Assembly: GCA_034640345.1 (NCBI GenBank)
Contig: JAXRVH010000050.1
Coordinates: 1-64,000 of the forward strand
DNA: 64,000 bases
DNA from: Drechslera avenae
Lineage: Eukaryota; Ascomycota; Dothideomycetes; Pleosporales; Pleosporaceae
Reading direction: 5' to 3'
Shown here: piece by piece, positions 1 to 10,679 of the stretch
How positions within the stretch are numbered: the first letter of the stretch is position 1
How the letters are laid out: the number at the start of each line of letters is the position of its first letter
Position numbers and translations under genes: made by a program
The notes under the pieces: model-generated
What the model was told of the DNA's origin: nothing
Databases searched by the model: none
Seen by the model: the letters and a program-made list of their open reading frames with translations, nothing else

Positions 1-681
1 AGCGTTATAGGTATAGGCGTAGATATTATTATAGTTATTATAGTTAATCTTTACTACCTATTAGTAGCTATTAAGTCTTAGTAATATAATATTACATTAG
101 TAGTTAGCGTTTATAATAGTTATTTAAATAAAGTTTATATTATATAGTAAGAGTATCTTAATAAAAAAGATTGTTAAAAAATATATTAGCCTCTATCCTT
201 AAGAGATAAATATATAGTATTAAGTAATAAGCTCTTATAGCTTATTATATTTAACTTTAATAACTTAAGTATTAATCTTAGAATTATACTTAATTTATAA
301 CTACTATATATTATATTAATCTTCTAATTATACTATATATCTCTTATTTATTAAACTTACTTATTCTCTTAAGAACTAACTATAGGTTAACCTCTAGATA
401 AACCTTTATTATTTATTATTCTAAGTAATAATTAGATATATATAGCTATATACTATACGCTTATATATATAACTAAGATATTATTAAGTATATACTAACT
501 AGGTACTAGCCTATTATATCTAATAATAATAAGAATTTTATAGAGAGCTCTTTTATAGTTATACTTTTAATTAAACTTAACTTAAAGCTTAGAGTAGCGC
601 TTAAAAAAGTCTATAAACTAGTTCTTACTAACTAGCTTCTAGAATTACTTATAGATAAAGAATTAGCTATATCTTCTAATA
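1..681 (-). mobile_element. RIP-degraded pogo/Fot1-like element, distal (3') remnant of an older copy
   Basis: This is extremely AT-rich DNA with pervasive TpA and stops in every frame. The stretch from about 400 to 681 reads like the minus-strand transposase copy at about 3720-4000; for example 553-578 matches 3864-3889. The match then jumps to 4401 and resumes, so this looks like the far part of an element split by the inserted pair at 682-4400. The original element end is not recognisable and may lie outside the window. Assignment rests on homology to the neighbouring copies rather than on a readable protein. Confidence 0.6.
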
Positions 682-2488
682 TAGTTAATAAGTAAGTAGA
701 ACTTTTAAGTAAGTAGAATCTTTTTACTAAGACTATACTAAACTTTTAGTATACTATAATATTTTAACTAAATTTTATAAAAAAGACTTTAGATAAAAAA
801 GATATATAGCTTACCTTATAGACTATTTAATAAAATATAATACTTAAGCTATAATACGCTATAGCTATCTATAATATTACTAAGACTATACTATAAAGAT
901 AACTTACTAGAATACTTTAATAATATAATACTATACCTAAATTAATAGCTCTTTAAGAATTAGAAGAGATAGTAATTATCTAATATATTATAAAGCTATT
1001 AGAGTAAGAATACTTATCTTAGCTTACTAATATTAAAAAGATAGCTAATAATTTACTCTAGGTCTATAACTAGAACCTAGTTAGGAAGAGATAGGCTATA
1101 AACTTTATAAAGTGCTATCTAGAGCTTAAAGCTAAGTTTAATTAAAAGTATAACTATACTTAAGCTCTCTATAAGAATTCTAAGATTATAAAAGGCTAGT
1201 TCTACCTAGTATAGAATACTAAAGCTAAGTATAGTATCTAGAATAAAGATACTTATAACTTTAATAAGATAGACTTTATAATAAGTATAATATTAACTAG
1301 ATTAGTAGTTATAATAGTAAACTATTAAGAATAGCTAAAGATAGTATAGTAAAGTAACTAGAAGTAGATTATAGCTATCTTAAGTATTAATATAATAAAT
1401 TAGATAATTTTACCTTTTATTATCTTTACTAGTAAGTAATACCTCTTAGCTTTCTATAAAGAAAAAGACCTACTTTAGAATTAAGTTATTAGAGTTTCTA
1501 AAAATAGCTAGATAATAAATAAGCTTAGTATAGAGTAGCTAAAGTAGTTTAATAGATATATAAATAAGAAAACTATTAGTAGCTATTACTTACTAGTTCT
1601 AGATAGTTATAAGAGCTATAGCTTAATTAAATTCTACTAGCTCTATAAGAAGAAGAAGATTATTACCTTCTATATACTTTTATACTTATTATACTTACTA
1701 TAGCTACTTAATATTAGGTATTTTATATTATTAAAGAAAGTATAGAAGTACTAAGCTAAAAAGCTAATATATAATAAGATTACTTATATTACTAAAATAG
1801 AGTTCTTAGTATACTTTATTACTATTTAAAATAACTCTATTATAAAAAGTAATATTCTAGAAGACTTCTAAGGCGCTAGCTTAGTTCTATTTAATCTAGA
1901 GACTATAGTATTAATACTTATAATCTATCTATATACTCTACTATTATAGACTATTAAAAATAATTTCTAGTAGTTATAGACTCTAAGTAATACTCTTAAA
2001 TTAGAGTTATAATTAATAATAGTAAAGTAGAGAATTAAGAGATATATAGATAGCTTATTAATATTAATAGTTAAAGCTATTAAAAAGCTTATAAAGAGAG
2101 TAAAGATAATAGTATACTATCTAGTATTAATAACTAAGTATAATACTAAACTTAAAGTAGTAAATAAAATAGCTATATAATATAGATTATATAAAAGAAA
2201 GTAGATATAGTAGAAAAAAATCTTTATAGTTAATAAAAGTATATACTTAATAACTCTAAAGAAGTTTAGAGCGTATAGTAATAGAAAGAAGGTAAAGAAA
2301 AGAGCGTATATTAAAGTAAGTAGATTATCTTAAAGATACTATAAATACTATAGTAAGGCTAGTTATAACTTATATACCTATAAGTAAGTTATAGTAGTAG
2401 ATTCTAAGTAGAATAGTCTATTATAATTTCTAATTATAGTTCTATATAGTGCTATACTATTATATATAGTTATAGTTTTAGTATAATA
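682..2488 (+). mobile_element. RIP-inactivated pogo/Fot1-like DNA transposon, left copy (plus strand)
   Basis: A decayed DDE transposase reads on the plus strand. A recognisable stretch starts at 1248 (D-T-Y-N-F-N-K-I), the first catalytic-Asp region of Fot1/pogo transposases. A second is near 1590-1604 (L-V-L-D-S-Y), the second Asp region. Near 1700-1715 L-L-N-I-R stands where the family has L-Q-P-L-D-V-G, so the third Asp codon has become AAT, a G-to-A change expected from RIP. Many in-frame TAA/TAG codons interrupt it. The left end carries a 54-bp terminal unit (682-735). The right end abuts the same unit at 2489-2542 without its own full terminal repeat. The element is non-functional. Confidence 0.8.
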
Positions 2489-2542
2489 TAGTTAATAAGT
2501 AAGTAAAACTTTTAAGCGAGTAGAATCTTTTTACTAAGACTA
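2489..2542. repeat. 54-bp terminal-repeat unit at the centre of the palindrome
   Basis: The unit starts TAGTTAATAAG and ends ACTAAGACTA. It contains a tandem GTAGAA-type motif (AAGTAAGTA.AAC then AAGCGAGTAGAA). The same unit lies at 682-735, and twice in reverse complement at 4290-4400. It fits the terminal inverted repeat of the pogo-like element. Here it is the only asymmetric sequence between two inverted arms of about 1.75 kb. Confidence 0.7.
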
Positions 2543-4400
2543 TACTAAAACTATAACTATATATAATAGTATAGTACTATATAGAACTATAATTAGAAAT
2601 TATAATAGACTATTCTACTTAGAATCTACTACTATATCTTACTTATATATCTATAAGTTATACCTAGTCTTACTATAGTATCTATAGCGCCTTTATAATA
2701 GCTTACCTACTTTAATATATACTTTTTTCTTTACCTTTTTTCTATTACTATATACTCTAAACTCTTTTAGAGTTATTAAGCGTATATCTTTATTAACTAT
2801 AAGAGTTTCTTTCTACTATATCTACTTTCTTTTATATAATCTATATTATATAGCTACTTTATTTACTATTTTAAGTTTAGCGTTACACTTAGTTCTTAAT
2901 ACTAAAGAGTATACTATTATCTCTACTCTCTTTATAAGCTTTTTAATAGCCTTAATTATTAATATTAGTAAGCTATCTATATACCTCTAAATTCTCTACT
3001 TTACTAGCGTTAATTATAACTCTAATTTAAGAGTATTACTTAAGGTCTATAACTACTAGGAACTATTTTTAATAGTCTATAATAGTAGAGTATATAAGTA
3101 GATATTAAGTATTAATACTATAGCCTCTAGATTAAATAGAACTAAGCTAGTACCTTAGAAGCTTTCTAAGATATTACTCTTTATAATAGAGGCGTTTTAA
3201 GTAGTAATAAAGTATAGTAAGAACTCTATTTTAGTAATATAACTAATCTTATTATATATTAGCTTCTTAGCTTAGTACCTATACGCCTTTTTTAATAGTA
3301 TAAAATACCTAATATTAAGTAGCTATAGTAGGTATAATAAGTATAGAAGTATATAGAAAGTAATAATCTTCTTTTTCTTATAGAGCTAGTAGAATTTAAT
3401 TAAGCTATAGCTCTTATAACTATCTAGAACTAGTAGATAATAGCTACTAATAGTTCTCTTATTTATATATCTATTAAAGTACTCTAGCTACTCTATACTA
3501 AGCTTATTTATTATCTAGCTATTCTTAGAGACTCTAATAATCTAATTCTAGAGTAGGTCTTCTTCTTTATACTAGGCTAAGAGGTAATACTTACTCTAAA
3601 AGATAATAAAGAGTAGAATAGCTTAGTCTATTATATTAATACTCTAGATAGCTATAACTTACTCTTAGTTACTTTACTATACTATCTTTAGCTATTCTTA
3701 ATAGTCTACTACTATAACTACTAACCTAGTTAATATTACGCCTATTATAAAGCCTATCTTATTAAAGTTATAAGTATCTTTATTCTAGATACTATACTTA
3801 GCTTTAGTATTCTATACTAGATAGAACTAGCCTTTTATAATCTTAGAATTCTTATAGAGAGCTTAACTATAGTTATACTTTTAATTAAACTTAGCTTTAA
3901 GCTCTAGGTAGTACTTTATAAAGTTTATAGCCTACCTCTTACTAACTAAGTTCTAGTTATAGACTTAGAGTAAATTATTAGCTATTTCTTTAATATTAGT
4001 AAGCTAAGATAGGTATCCTTACTCTAATAGCTTTATAATATATTAGATAATTACTACCTCTTCTAATTCTTAAAGAGCTATTAATTTAGGTATAGTATTA
4101 TATTATTAAAGTATCCTAGTAAGTTATCTTTATAGTATACTCTTAGTAATATTATAAGTAGCTATAGTATATTATAGCTTAAGTATTATATTTTATTAAA
4201 TAGCCTATAAGGTAAGCTATATATCTCTTTTATCTAAAGTCTTTTTTCTATTATTTAGTTAAGGTATTATAGTATACTTAAAGTTTAGTATAGTCTTAGT
4301 AAAAAGGTTCTACTCGCTTAAAAGTTCTACTCGCTTATTAACTACGTTAGTCTTAGTAAAAAGGTTCTACTTACTTAAAAGTTCTACTTACTTATTAACT
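2541..4400 (-). mobile_element. RIP-inactivated pogo/Fot1-like DNA transposon, right copy (minus strand)
   Basis: This copy is the reverse complement of 734-2486 over nearly its whole length, with scattered transition differences, so the two copies lie tail to tail. Read on the minus strand it shows the same order: HTH region, D-T-Y-N-F-N-K-I-G, L-V-L-D-S-Y, then L-L-N-I-R. It keeps slightly more of the ancestral sequence than the left copy, including some GC-containing codons. Its outer end carries two tandem 54-bp terminal units, one with ancestral CTCGC motifs and one with them mutated to CTTAC. Stops occur throughout, so it is inactive. Confidence 0.8.
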
Positions 4401-4835
4401 ATATTATATTAGTAAGCTAGAGTAGATATTCTTTATTAACTATATTTATTATATACCTAATAATTACTACCTTCTCTAAACTATAGTAAGCTATTAAGTT
4501 AGGCTTATATTTATATTAATAGAGTATTCTATTATATTATTATCTAAGCGTTCTTTCTAGTATCTTATAGATTACTATAATAAAATAAATACTTAGTATT
4601 ATATCTTATTTTAGAGCCTAAACTATAAGCTATATCTAAGCTTCTTTCTAATCTAATAGAATATTATTATATTAAGGTATTATAATAGAAGTATTAGTTT
4701 AGTAGAGTGTTAGTAGACTCTAGCTACTTACTTATACTAGCCACTCGCTTATAGAGTATATTAGTATTAAAAATATATAAATATATTTACTTATAGATAG
4801 ATTTTTAGATAAAGTATTTACGTCACTCTATCGTT
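4401..4835 (-). mobile_element. RIP-degraded pogo/Fot1-like element, proximal (5') remnant of the older copy
   Basis: Sequence from 4405 onward follows the same order as about 3995-4230 of the right copy (for example AGTAAGCTA, then ATAATTACTAC, then ATTATATTATTATC) but is more diverged. It therefore continues the minus-strand element whose other part lies at 1-681. The insertion point lies between ATATA and TTATATTAG, consistent with the TA target of Tc1/mariner-pogo elements. AT-rich sequence stops sharply near 4835, just before a G-rich run (4838-4853). Confidence 0.6.
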
Positions 4836-4960
4836 AAGGGAGGGGGAGGGGGGTTCATTTAGCTAGACTTGCCAAGATAAAACGAATGCCTGACTCGTAT
4901 TTGAATTAGTTCTATACCTTCCTACTAACATTCCTCTCCTCAAAGTCACAGATGTGACCG

Positions 4961-6049
4961 ATGTCATTCATTCCTCGTCATGCTTTCCCCCCGATACCCT
5001 CGCTACCTCGGTCATATTTTTTGGGCCATCACAAATCCGGGCTTCAAAAGATGAAATCTCTTCTCTCCTCCATCGACCTAGTAATCGAATGCCGCGACTA
5101 CCGCGTCCCCCTCACGTCGCGCAACCCGCTCTTCGAAAATGCTCTTGAAGGTAAAGAGAGGATCATTGTATATACAAAAAGAGATCTGGGAGGGGGCTCG
5201 CGCGATAATAAAAACGAAGAAGTCGTCGCGAAGTGGCACTACCCTACTACAACCATGTTTGTAAGGAACGGGAAGGAGGCCGAGGGAGACATCAGTGGAA
5301 AGAAGAGTGTGTACAAATTGTTAGATATTTTAAGAGAGCATGCTCAGAAGAGATGGAAGCTAGTTGGCCACCGCGTCATGGTCGTCGGTATGCCTAATGT
5401 GGGCAAATCGACGCTTCTCAACGCCCTTCGCGCTCAGGGTATCGGCAAAGGCAAAGTTGCGGCTACTGGTGCTCAGCCAGGCGTGACACGTAAGGTCAGC
5501 AGCAGCGGCGTCAAGATTATCCCCAGTGAGGACGACATGGAAGCAGCCGATACGGGGGCAAAAAAGAAACATCAAGGTGTGGGCGGGGGTGTCTATCTTC
5601 TAGACACTCCAGGTGTTTTCATTCCGTACGTTCCAGACGCAGAAGCCATGATGAAACTAGCGCTTTGCGGTTCCGTCAAAGACACCATTATCCCACCCGT
5701 TATGCTCGCCGACTACCTCCTATACCATTTGAACCGCCAGTCACCCAAGCTTTATGCCGAATATGCGACCGCGCCTACCAACGACATCATAGAGCTCCTG
5801 TCCGAGATCGCGAGAAAAACAGGCAGGCTGGGCAAGGGCGGAGTTGTGGACACGGAAGCGACTTCATTGTGGATGATACAGAAGTGGAGGAGTGGGTTTC
5901 TGGGCCGTTTTCTTTTAGATGAGATAAATGAGGGAAGTTTAGAGAAAGCGAAAGCTGCTGAAGAGGGTGTTGCGCCAAGTTTCAACCAAGCCAAAAAGAT
6001 GGAGAAAGAGAGGAGGCGGGAGAGGAACAGAGCAAGAGGAGAGAGGTGA
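4961..6049 (+). CDS. MTG1: Mitochondrial ribosome-associated GTPase 1 (Mtg1/YlqF family)
   Basis: Single-exon gene of 362 aa. It is a circularly permuted GTPase: G4 T-K-R-D at 72-75 precedes G1 G-M-P-N-V-G-K-S at 143-150, PGVT (G2) at 173-176 and D-T-P-G (G3) at 215-218. The N-terminal RSYFLGHHKSGL and VIECRDYRVPLTSRNP are typical of Mtg1. The family assembles the mitochondrial large ribosomal subunit at the inner membrane, and the basic N-terminus fits import. The tail is Arg/Lys/Glu-rich. An overlapping start at 4954 in another frame gives no family match. The gene begins about 125 bp from the edge of the RIPed block yet reads intact. It converges on the Acinus-like gene with 141 bp between stops. 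Confidence 0.93.
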   Translation: MSFIPRHAFPPIPSLPRSYFLGHHKSGLQKMKSLLSSIDLVIECRDYRVPLTSRNPLFENALEGKERIIVYTKRDLGGGSRDNKNEEVVAKWHYPTTTMFVRNGKEAEGDISGKKSVYKLLDILREHAQKRWKLVGHRVMVVGMPNVGKSTLLNALRAQGIGKGKVAATGAQPGVTRKVSSSGVKIIPSEDDMEAADTGAKKKHQGVGGGVYLLDTPGVFIPYVPDAEAMMKLALCGSVKDTIIPPVMLADYLLYHLNRQSPKLYAEYATAPTNDIIELLSEIARKTGRLGKGGVVDTEATSLWMIQKWRSGFLGRFLLDEINEGSLEKAKAAEEGVAPSFNQAKKMEKERRRERNRARGER

Positions 6050-6190
6050 GACATCATACCAATGATGCGCATGCCCAGCAATGTTGCTCTTTTAAATACA
6101 GTCAATTCACTTCTGGTATAAAACTAGCGAACAGACACGTGTCTGCAGAAGATGCATGCGGATATGCCGACTGTGACGCTAGGAATACCT

Positions 6191-8280
6191 TTACCCTCTC
6201 CAATTATCCCCCCTGCCTCTAAATCCTCCACCTCTGCCTCTTCCTCTGAAACCTCCTCGACTGCCTCTGTACCCTTCACTCCATGGTCCCCGATCTTCTC
6301 CAATCTCTACAATTCTATCATCCTTATCGAAGCTGTATTTGTATTTCATTTCATTCTTGATACCCCGCCCTTTTCTAACCTCACCCGGGGCCCAGTCTCT
6401 ACTCGTTTCAATGTCTAACTCTTTCAGCCTGAGCTCAGATGTCTCATCTGAGACCGGGAGATAAAAAAGCTGGGGTTTAGCTTCAGTTGCACGAAAAAGA
6501 TCATGTAATGTCTTGAATGGGGCTTCGGTGTCATGTTTGGCGTCTTTCGACATTCCTGTTGGTAGCAAGGGTGCAGTTTGTTGAGGAGAAGACCGCCGAG
6601 CATCGAGACTCGCGCGTGGCCCCCTTGGAGCATTGGACGGCGCGTTCGAACCGACTTCCTGGAATACGGCCGTGATAGAGCCGTCGCTCGACTCTGGATA
6701 CACAACTTCGAAACGCTTTGGCTTGTAGGAACGACCGTTGGCACGGGCTTCCTTTTCCGCAACTATTGCATCTTGTTCCTGCTTGATCCAGGATTCTGCG
6801 TGTTCTTCGGGAATAAAGTCCACCCAGAGTTCTTTTCTATTTCCCTCTGGGGGCCATATTGAGCCATGTAACGATGCTCGTACACGAGATGCAGCGGTTG
6901 TGCTGCTGAACAAAACGAGAGCGTGGGTCTTCATCGCATCTAAGAAAAGTGATTCGATGATGGCGGAGTCCGGTGAGCTCAAAGGTGGAGAGGCGAGAGA
7001 AACCAGGTGTGCACGTAGTAATTCCGGGCGTAGTGGGCGCATGAAGTTGCGGATATACAGAGCAGGTGTAACGGGATGGATCGCAGGTATGGTTGGCCTA
7101 TCGTCAGTCAATGCTTCCGGTACTGTATCTTCTGTCCCATTCTTCATTAGATCTTTGTATCGAGCGGAATTCTCTTTCTTCTCGCGCCTAGTTTCAGCTT
7201 CCACCGCTGACGAGTGTGGTTTCACTAATGTAGCGTCAATGTCGTGTGTTATTTCACGGTCAACGTCTGCTGCGGCCCCCATCTCGGTAACGGGTCTGTT
7301 TTGATCCATGACTATATCTTCGTATTCCTTCAGTTGTATCTCAGGCACAGGCTCCTGGCTTGGCCTGTGCTTCTTGGCCTTGATATCATCGGCAGCCATT
7401 TCAGGCGTTCCGCTCCTCCTCTTCCGCTTCTTTGAGTCGGCTTCCAGCTCTTCAGTGTTTAATCTTGATGTTTCGGCAGTTGATTGCTCCGGTATGGTGA
7501 GCAACTCTGGTTTCTCCACCGACTGCTTCTCATCCGGTGCTAGTGAGGCTGTCCTTTTGTCCATGCCAATGTCTTGCAAGTCTTCAGGCAGCTCGGTGTT
7601 TAGTGGTGCTAGACGCAAAGCTTCTGCAGCGGGCCCAGGCGCATCTGGTAATTCATCTTCCGCGAGTCCTTCTTTCTTCGTAGCTCCGCCTTGAACGTCT
7701 GTGGGTTCAGTCACAGTTGAAACGGCTGTATCATGCGGGTCTGCCGGTGGGGCGTTGAAAACGTTTGTGGGTTGTATGAAGCCGGACTCCTCTGCGTTCG
7801 TGGCGTTTTCAGTCGGTAGTTCGGTAGCTTTGGTCCGATCAGGCGAGGGGATCCCATTGTCTATGTGCGATATCGTCTCGAGGGAAGCATCGATTGTCGC
7901 TGCAGATACGGGTTGCAGTGCTGGTTTGGTTTCGCTTGTGAGTTCTCCGTCTTGTGCTGCACTTATCTTAGTTTCGCAGCGCATTACTTTTTGAGACGCG
8001 TGTAAATACCTTCAACCTCTTTGACGGGTGATCCGGGAACCTCCACTTTGGCATCAGCCTCGTCTTCGTCGCCGTGATTTGCTGTATTGTTCGCTGCACC
8101 TTGCAGCGTGTCTGCACTCTCAATACTGCTTTCTGTCGCAATTGTAGCTGCAACAGCGCTATCTGCCTCCTCAAGCTTCTCGATGATCTGGGCTTTCCGT
8201 GTCAGGCCCGTACTCGGTATGCTCCTGTCTTTCAACAGCTGGCGCAGCTGCGCGACCGTCTGCTTGCTATAGTCGGACAT
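6191..8280 (-). CDS. Acinus-like SAP domain / RSB-motif protein (ASAP splicing complex type)
   Basis: Two exons, 8280-8010 and 7956-6191, with a 53-bp intron (7957-8009), give 678 aa. A SAP DNA/RNA-binding domain occupies residues 1-40 (TVAQLRQLLKDRSIPSTGLT). A long acidic disordered middle follows, with a basic KKRKRR stretch near residue 268. An RRM-like fold lies at about 387-476 (PALYIRNFMRPL...ALVLFSS...WVDF). An RNPS1-SAP18-binding motif lies at about 573-593 (TLHDLFRATEAKPQLFYLPV). The protein ends in an RGG-rich tail. This order is that of metazoan Acinus, the scaffold of the ASAP complex acting with the exon-junction complex. Function in fungi is inferred. The start at 8280 puts the SAP domain at the very N-terminus. 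Confidence 0.8.
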
Positions 8281-8688
8281 CATCCGGTGATTAACTTCAA
8301 TTACAGAAGAGTGGATTATGGATAGTCGCATAAGCTTCCTGAAGCTATGCGCGTACCTAAGGCATAAAGTAAAATGTGGGAGAGAAAGAAGTCGCGACAA
8401 GGCTCGGTGGACCGCAAACGTCACGCTCTACAGGAGTTCACGCGCGTCGGACATGCGCCGGTGCCTTGGCACGCATAAACTCCAAACACACACAAAGATA
8501 GTATAACACACAACACACGTTATAAATGCATGCTTTCTAGAGTATATCACCGTACCTAACAAAACAGAAGCCACTTTGAGCTTCTGAGATCCCAACGTAG
8601 CCTGAACGAAATCATCTTCTCCCACGAGAGAAGACGCGAGTATCCTGCGCTTCCTCCTAGTCCTGGTCACCATTGTCAATAACCGCCG

Positions 8689-8964
8689 TTATATAACTTC
8701 AACAAGCCCAGGCTTTGCAAGGGGGGAAGGCCGCTGAGGGAGGCCCACGACTTTGTTGTACAAGAACGCAACAAGCAGGCCCATCAAAGCTCCCCCAAGG
8801 AATTTGAGCCAGTACGTCAACCTCGCGCTCCGCACTCCTGTTGCCACCACATCATGCCCCATTCCGTGCTCTTCGTCCTTCGCCGCGAGCTGCGTTGTGG
8901 AGTCGACGTTGTTTTCGTTGCGTGAGCCAGGTTCTGAGAGTTTGGGGTTCTTGTCGCTTGACAT
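8689..8964 (-). CDS. Small single-pass membrane protein, function unknown
   Basis: ORF of 91 aa. A polar, charged N-terminus (MSSDKNPKLSEPGSRNENN) is followed by one hydrophobic helix at about residues 54-74 (LKFLGGALMGLLVAFLYNKV) and a short Pro-rich tail. The reading frame is open further upstream to 9114, but that extension is compositionally unlike a protein and is taken as 5' UTR. I do not recognise the family. It could be a small mitochondrial or ER membrane subunit. It lies between the Acinus-like gene and a gene-poor stretch, with no partner that suggests a role. Confidence 0.45.
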   Translation of the reverse strand: MSSDKNPKLSEPGSRNENNVDSTTQLAAKDEEHGMGHDVVATGVRSARLTYWLKFLGGALMGLLVAFLYNKVVGLPQRPSPLAKPGLVEVI

Positions 8965-9195
8965 CTTGGAACGTATGTGGAAAGTGGTTGTAAGTAAATT
9001 CAAGGTAAGGCACGGAGATAATTTTGAAGATGTTCTTGGTGGTGGGTGTATTCCTTTTGAACGGCTGACGCACTGATTCGGACGACGTATGCACGACGCT
9101 GAATACCATTGCAAGGACTAGGTATACATACCATGTACTTCTTTGCGCAGCGAGCCAACGAGGTCAGGTCGCCATCCGGCAACAATACAACACCA

Positions 9196-9807
9196 CTAAA
9201 CCAATCGACCAAGACCTCCCCTACGTTTTGTCACTCCTCTTCTTCGTTCCTCGGGGTCAAGCCACGCCAAGTACAAAGGAACCGATGTACCCGGTTTAAC
9301 CTCCATCCCTAGAAAAGATGATTTCCTCCATTCGAGGTTGATCGGCAAGACGGCGCAGTTCTCCGCCACCACTTCCTTCATGTTTCAAACCCCGATGGGA
9401 TATCGGAGCTTATATCCTAAACCGTAGGTATGTTTGAATATTGCACTCCTGCATCTAAATCTCTTCGCTTGAGTCAATAGTAGTCCGGAGTTATCGAAAG
9501 CGGCCTTGATGAGCATGCCCCTCCCATTGCCTTGGGCTGCGGAAAGACCAATTTTGATAACAGGCGCGCTTTCGACGTTTCCAAGGACGTAGAAGTCACG
9601 AGGATGTTCTAAAACTTAATGCCTTGTCCCTTGATCCGGACATGAAGTGATCTTGTCAGATATGTCCTTGAGAAGGGCATAGATGTTGTATTGATCCAGG
9701 TCCCAACATGATTGCGGGTTACCCAACTCGGGAGTAATTAAGAAGTGAAAGTCTTTTGGGAGGTACAAGCATAATATTTGTGTAACTTTCGAGAATGGTT
9801 TGATAAG
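9196..9807 (-). pseudogene. Decayed protein-coding relic with two in-frame stops
   Basis: One minus-strand frame reads as plausible protein for about 200 codons, broken only by TAA at 9618-9616 and TGA at 9387-9385. Segments include LIKPFSKVTQILCLYLPKD, PQSCWDLDQYNIYALLKDIS, DFYVLGNVESAPVIKIGLS, FRCRSAIFKHTYGLGYKLRY and SSFLGMEVKPGTSVPLYLAW. Neither stop is flanked by splice signals that would remove it. Both can be explained by one C-to-T change (CAA to TAA, CGA to TGA), the RIP or deamination direction. The family is not recognised and upstream exons were not found. The last piece could alternatively be a separate 61-aa ORF (9381-9196). Confidence 0.5.
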
Positions 9808-10679
9808 TTAAACAGCATATGGTGGCTTCAAGCAACACCTAGATAGTGAATCTTGGTAGAGTTAGGACTAAAATTTGTAGCTAATGGACTCAATAGCGCT
9901 GCTGGCTGTGTCTTGCGCACACGGGCGGAGATGCAGACCGATAACAGTTACAAAAGCAGATACTGAAACATTCCCGAATAAGAGTTTCACAAAGTCGGCC
10001 GGTTGTATGTATGATCACGATGGAGCATGCTCGCCAAACATCAGACAAGTGACTTTGCTATAATCCTAAGCACTCTTGATCTTCCCTTATGCACGATACA
10101 AACTCTATACTAACACCGCATTGTTTGGCTACGAAGATTAGCGGGCTAAGTACTGCATCGGGACGCGATCTGAAAGACAAATATTTGATAGTTGGTCTGA
10201 ATCTGAATCTTCGCTGGTTACTGCGAAATCGTTCTTAGAGACAATCCCAACCATGGTTGAGAGCTTGATGGGACTTTCATATTTGTCGCTGGATTTCTCA
10301 GTAATAGTAGAGCAAATGGGCAAGCTCGATGAGTAACAGAAGGAATAATTATATATGAGACTTCTCATGGTATCTTTTTGTTTGCAAATGAGAAGCTTCG
10401 TACCAATTAATTCTTTTCGAATATGGGGTACGTATTGAATTTGGTAAAATTATCACGCTCCAGAAAGAAAATAGAGGTTACACAGACACCCTCTTCTCGA
10501 GCGATTTCAATAAATTGCCGTCGTGATAGAAGAACACAGGAGCAACAACAGTTACAATATGTTCAAAAAATCGACTCCGAAAAGATAGCAACACAAAACA
10601 CAGACAGACTTACGCTGCAAGGAGGGTGGAGTTGTGCGTCGTCAACTCTGACAAAATAGCAAAAAAGAAAGAATCAGAC
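9808..10679. other. Gene-poor interval, nothing supportable
   Basis: Moderately AT-rich sequence with only short ORFs (for example 10138-10368 minus and 10423-10659 plus). These lack domain-like composition, splice partners or coding bias. It may hold further decayed sequence upstream of the relic at 9196-9807. Confidence 0.4.

Noticed and set aside
1..4835. Considered a centromere, subtelomere or mitochondrial insertion for the AT-rich block
   Set aside because: Recognisable transposase frames and inverted copies explain it as RIPed transposons; no telomere repeats or mitochondrial genes were seen.
8428..8679. 83-aa minus-strand ORF starting near MTMVTRTRRKRRILASSLVG, just past the small membrane protein stop
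   Set aside because: Its second half is low-quality (Cys/Val runs ending in Arg-rich sequence), no splice join to a neighbour keeps frame, and no family is recognised.
10138..10368. 76-aa minus-strand ORF near the tRNA
   Set aside because: Ser/Tyr-rich composition typical of random AT-leaning DNA; no domain, no splice partner.
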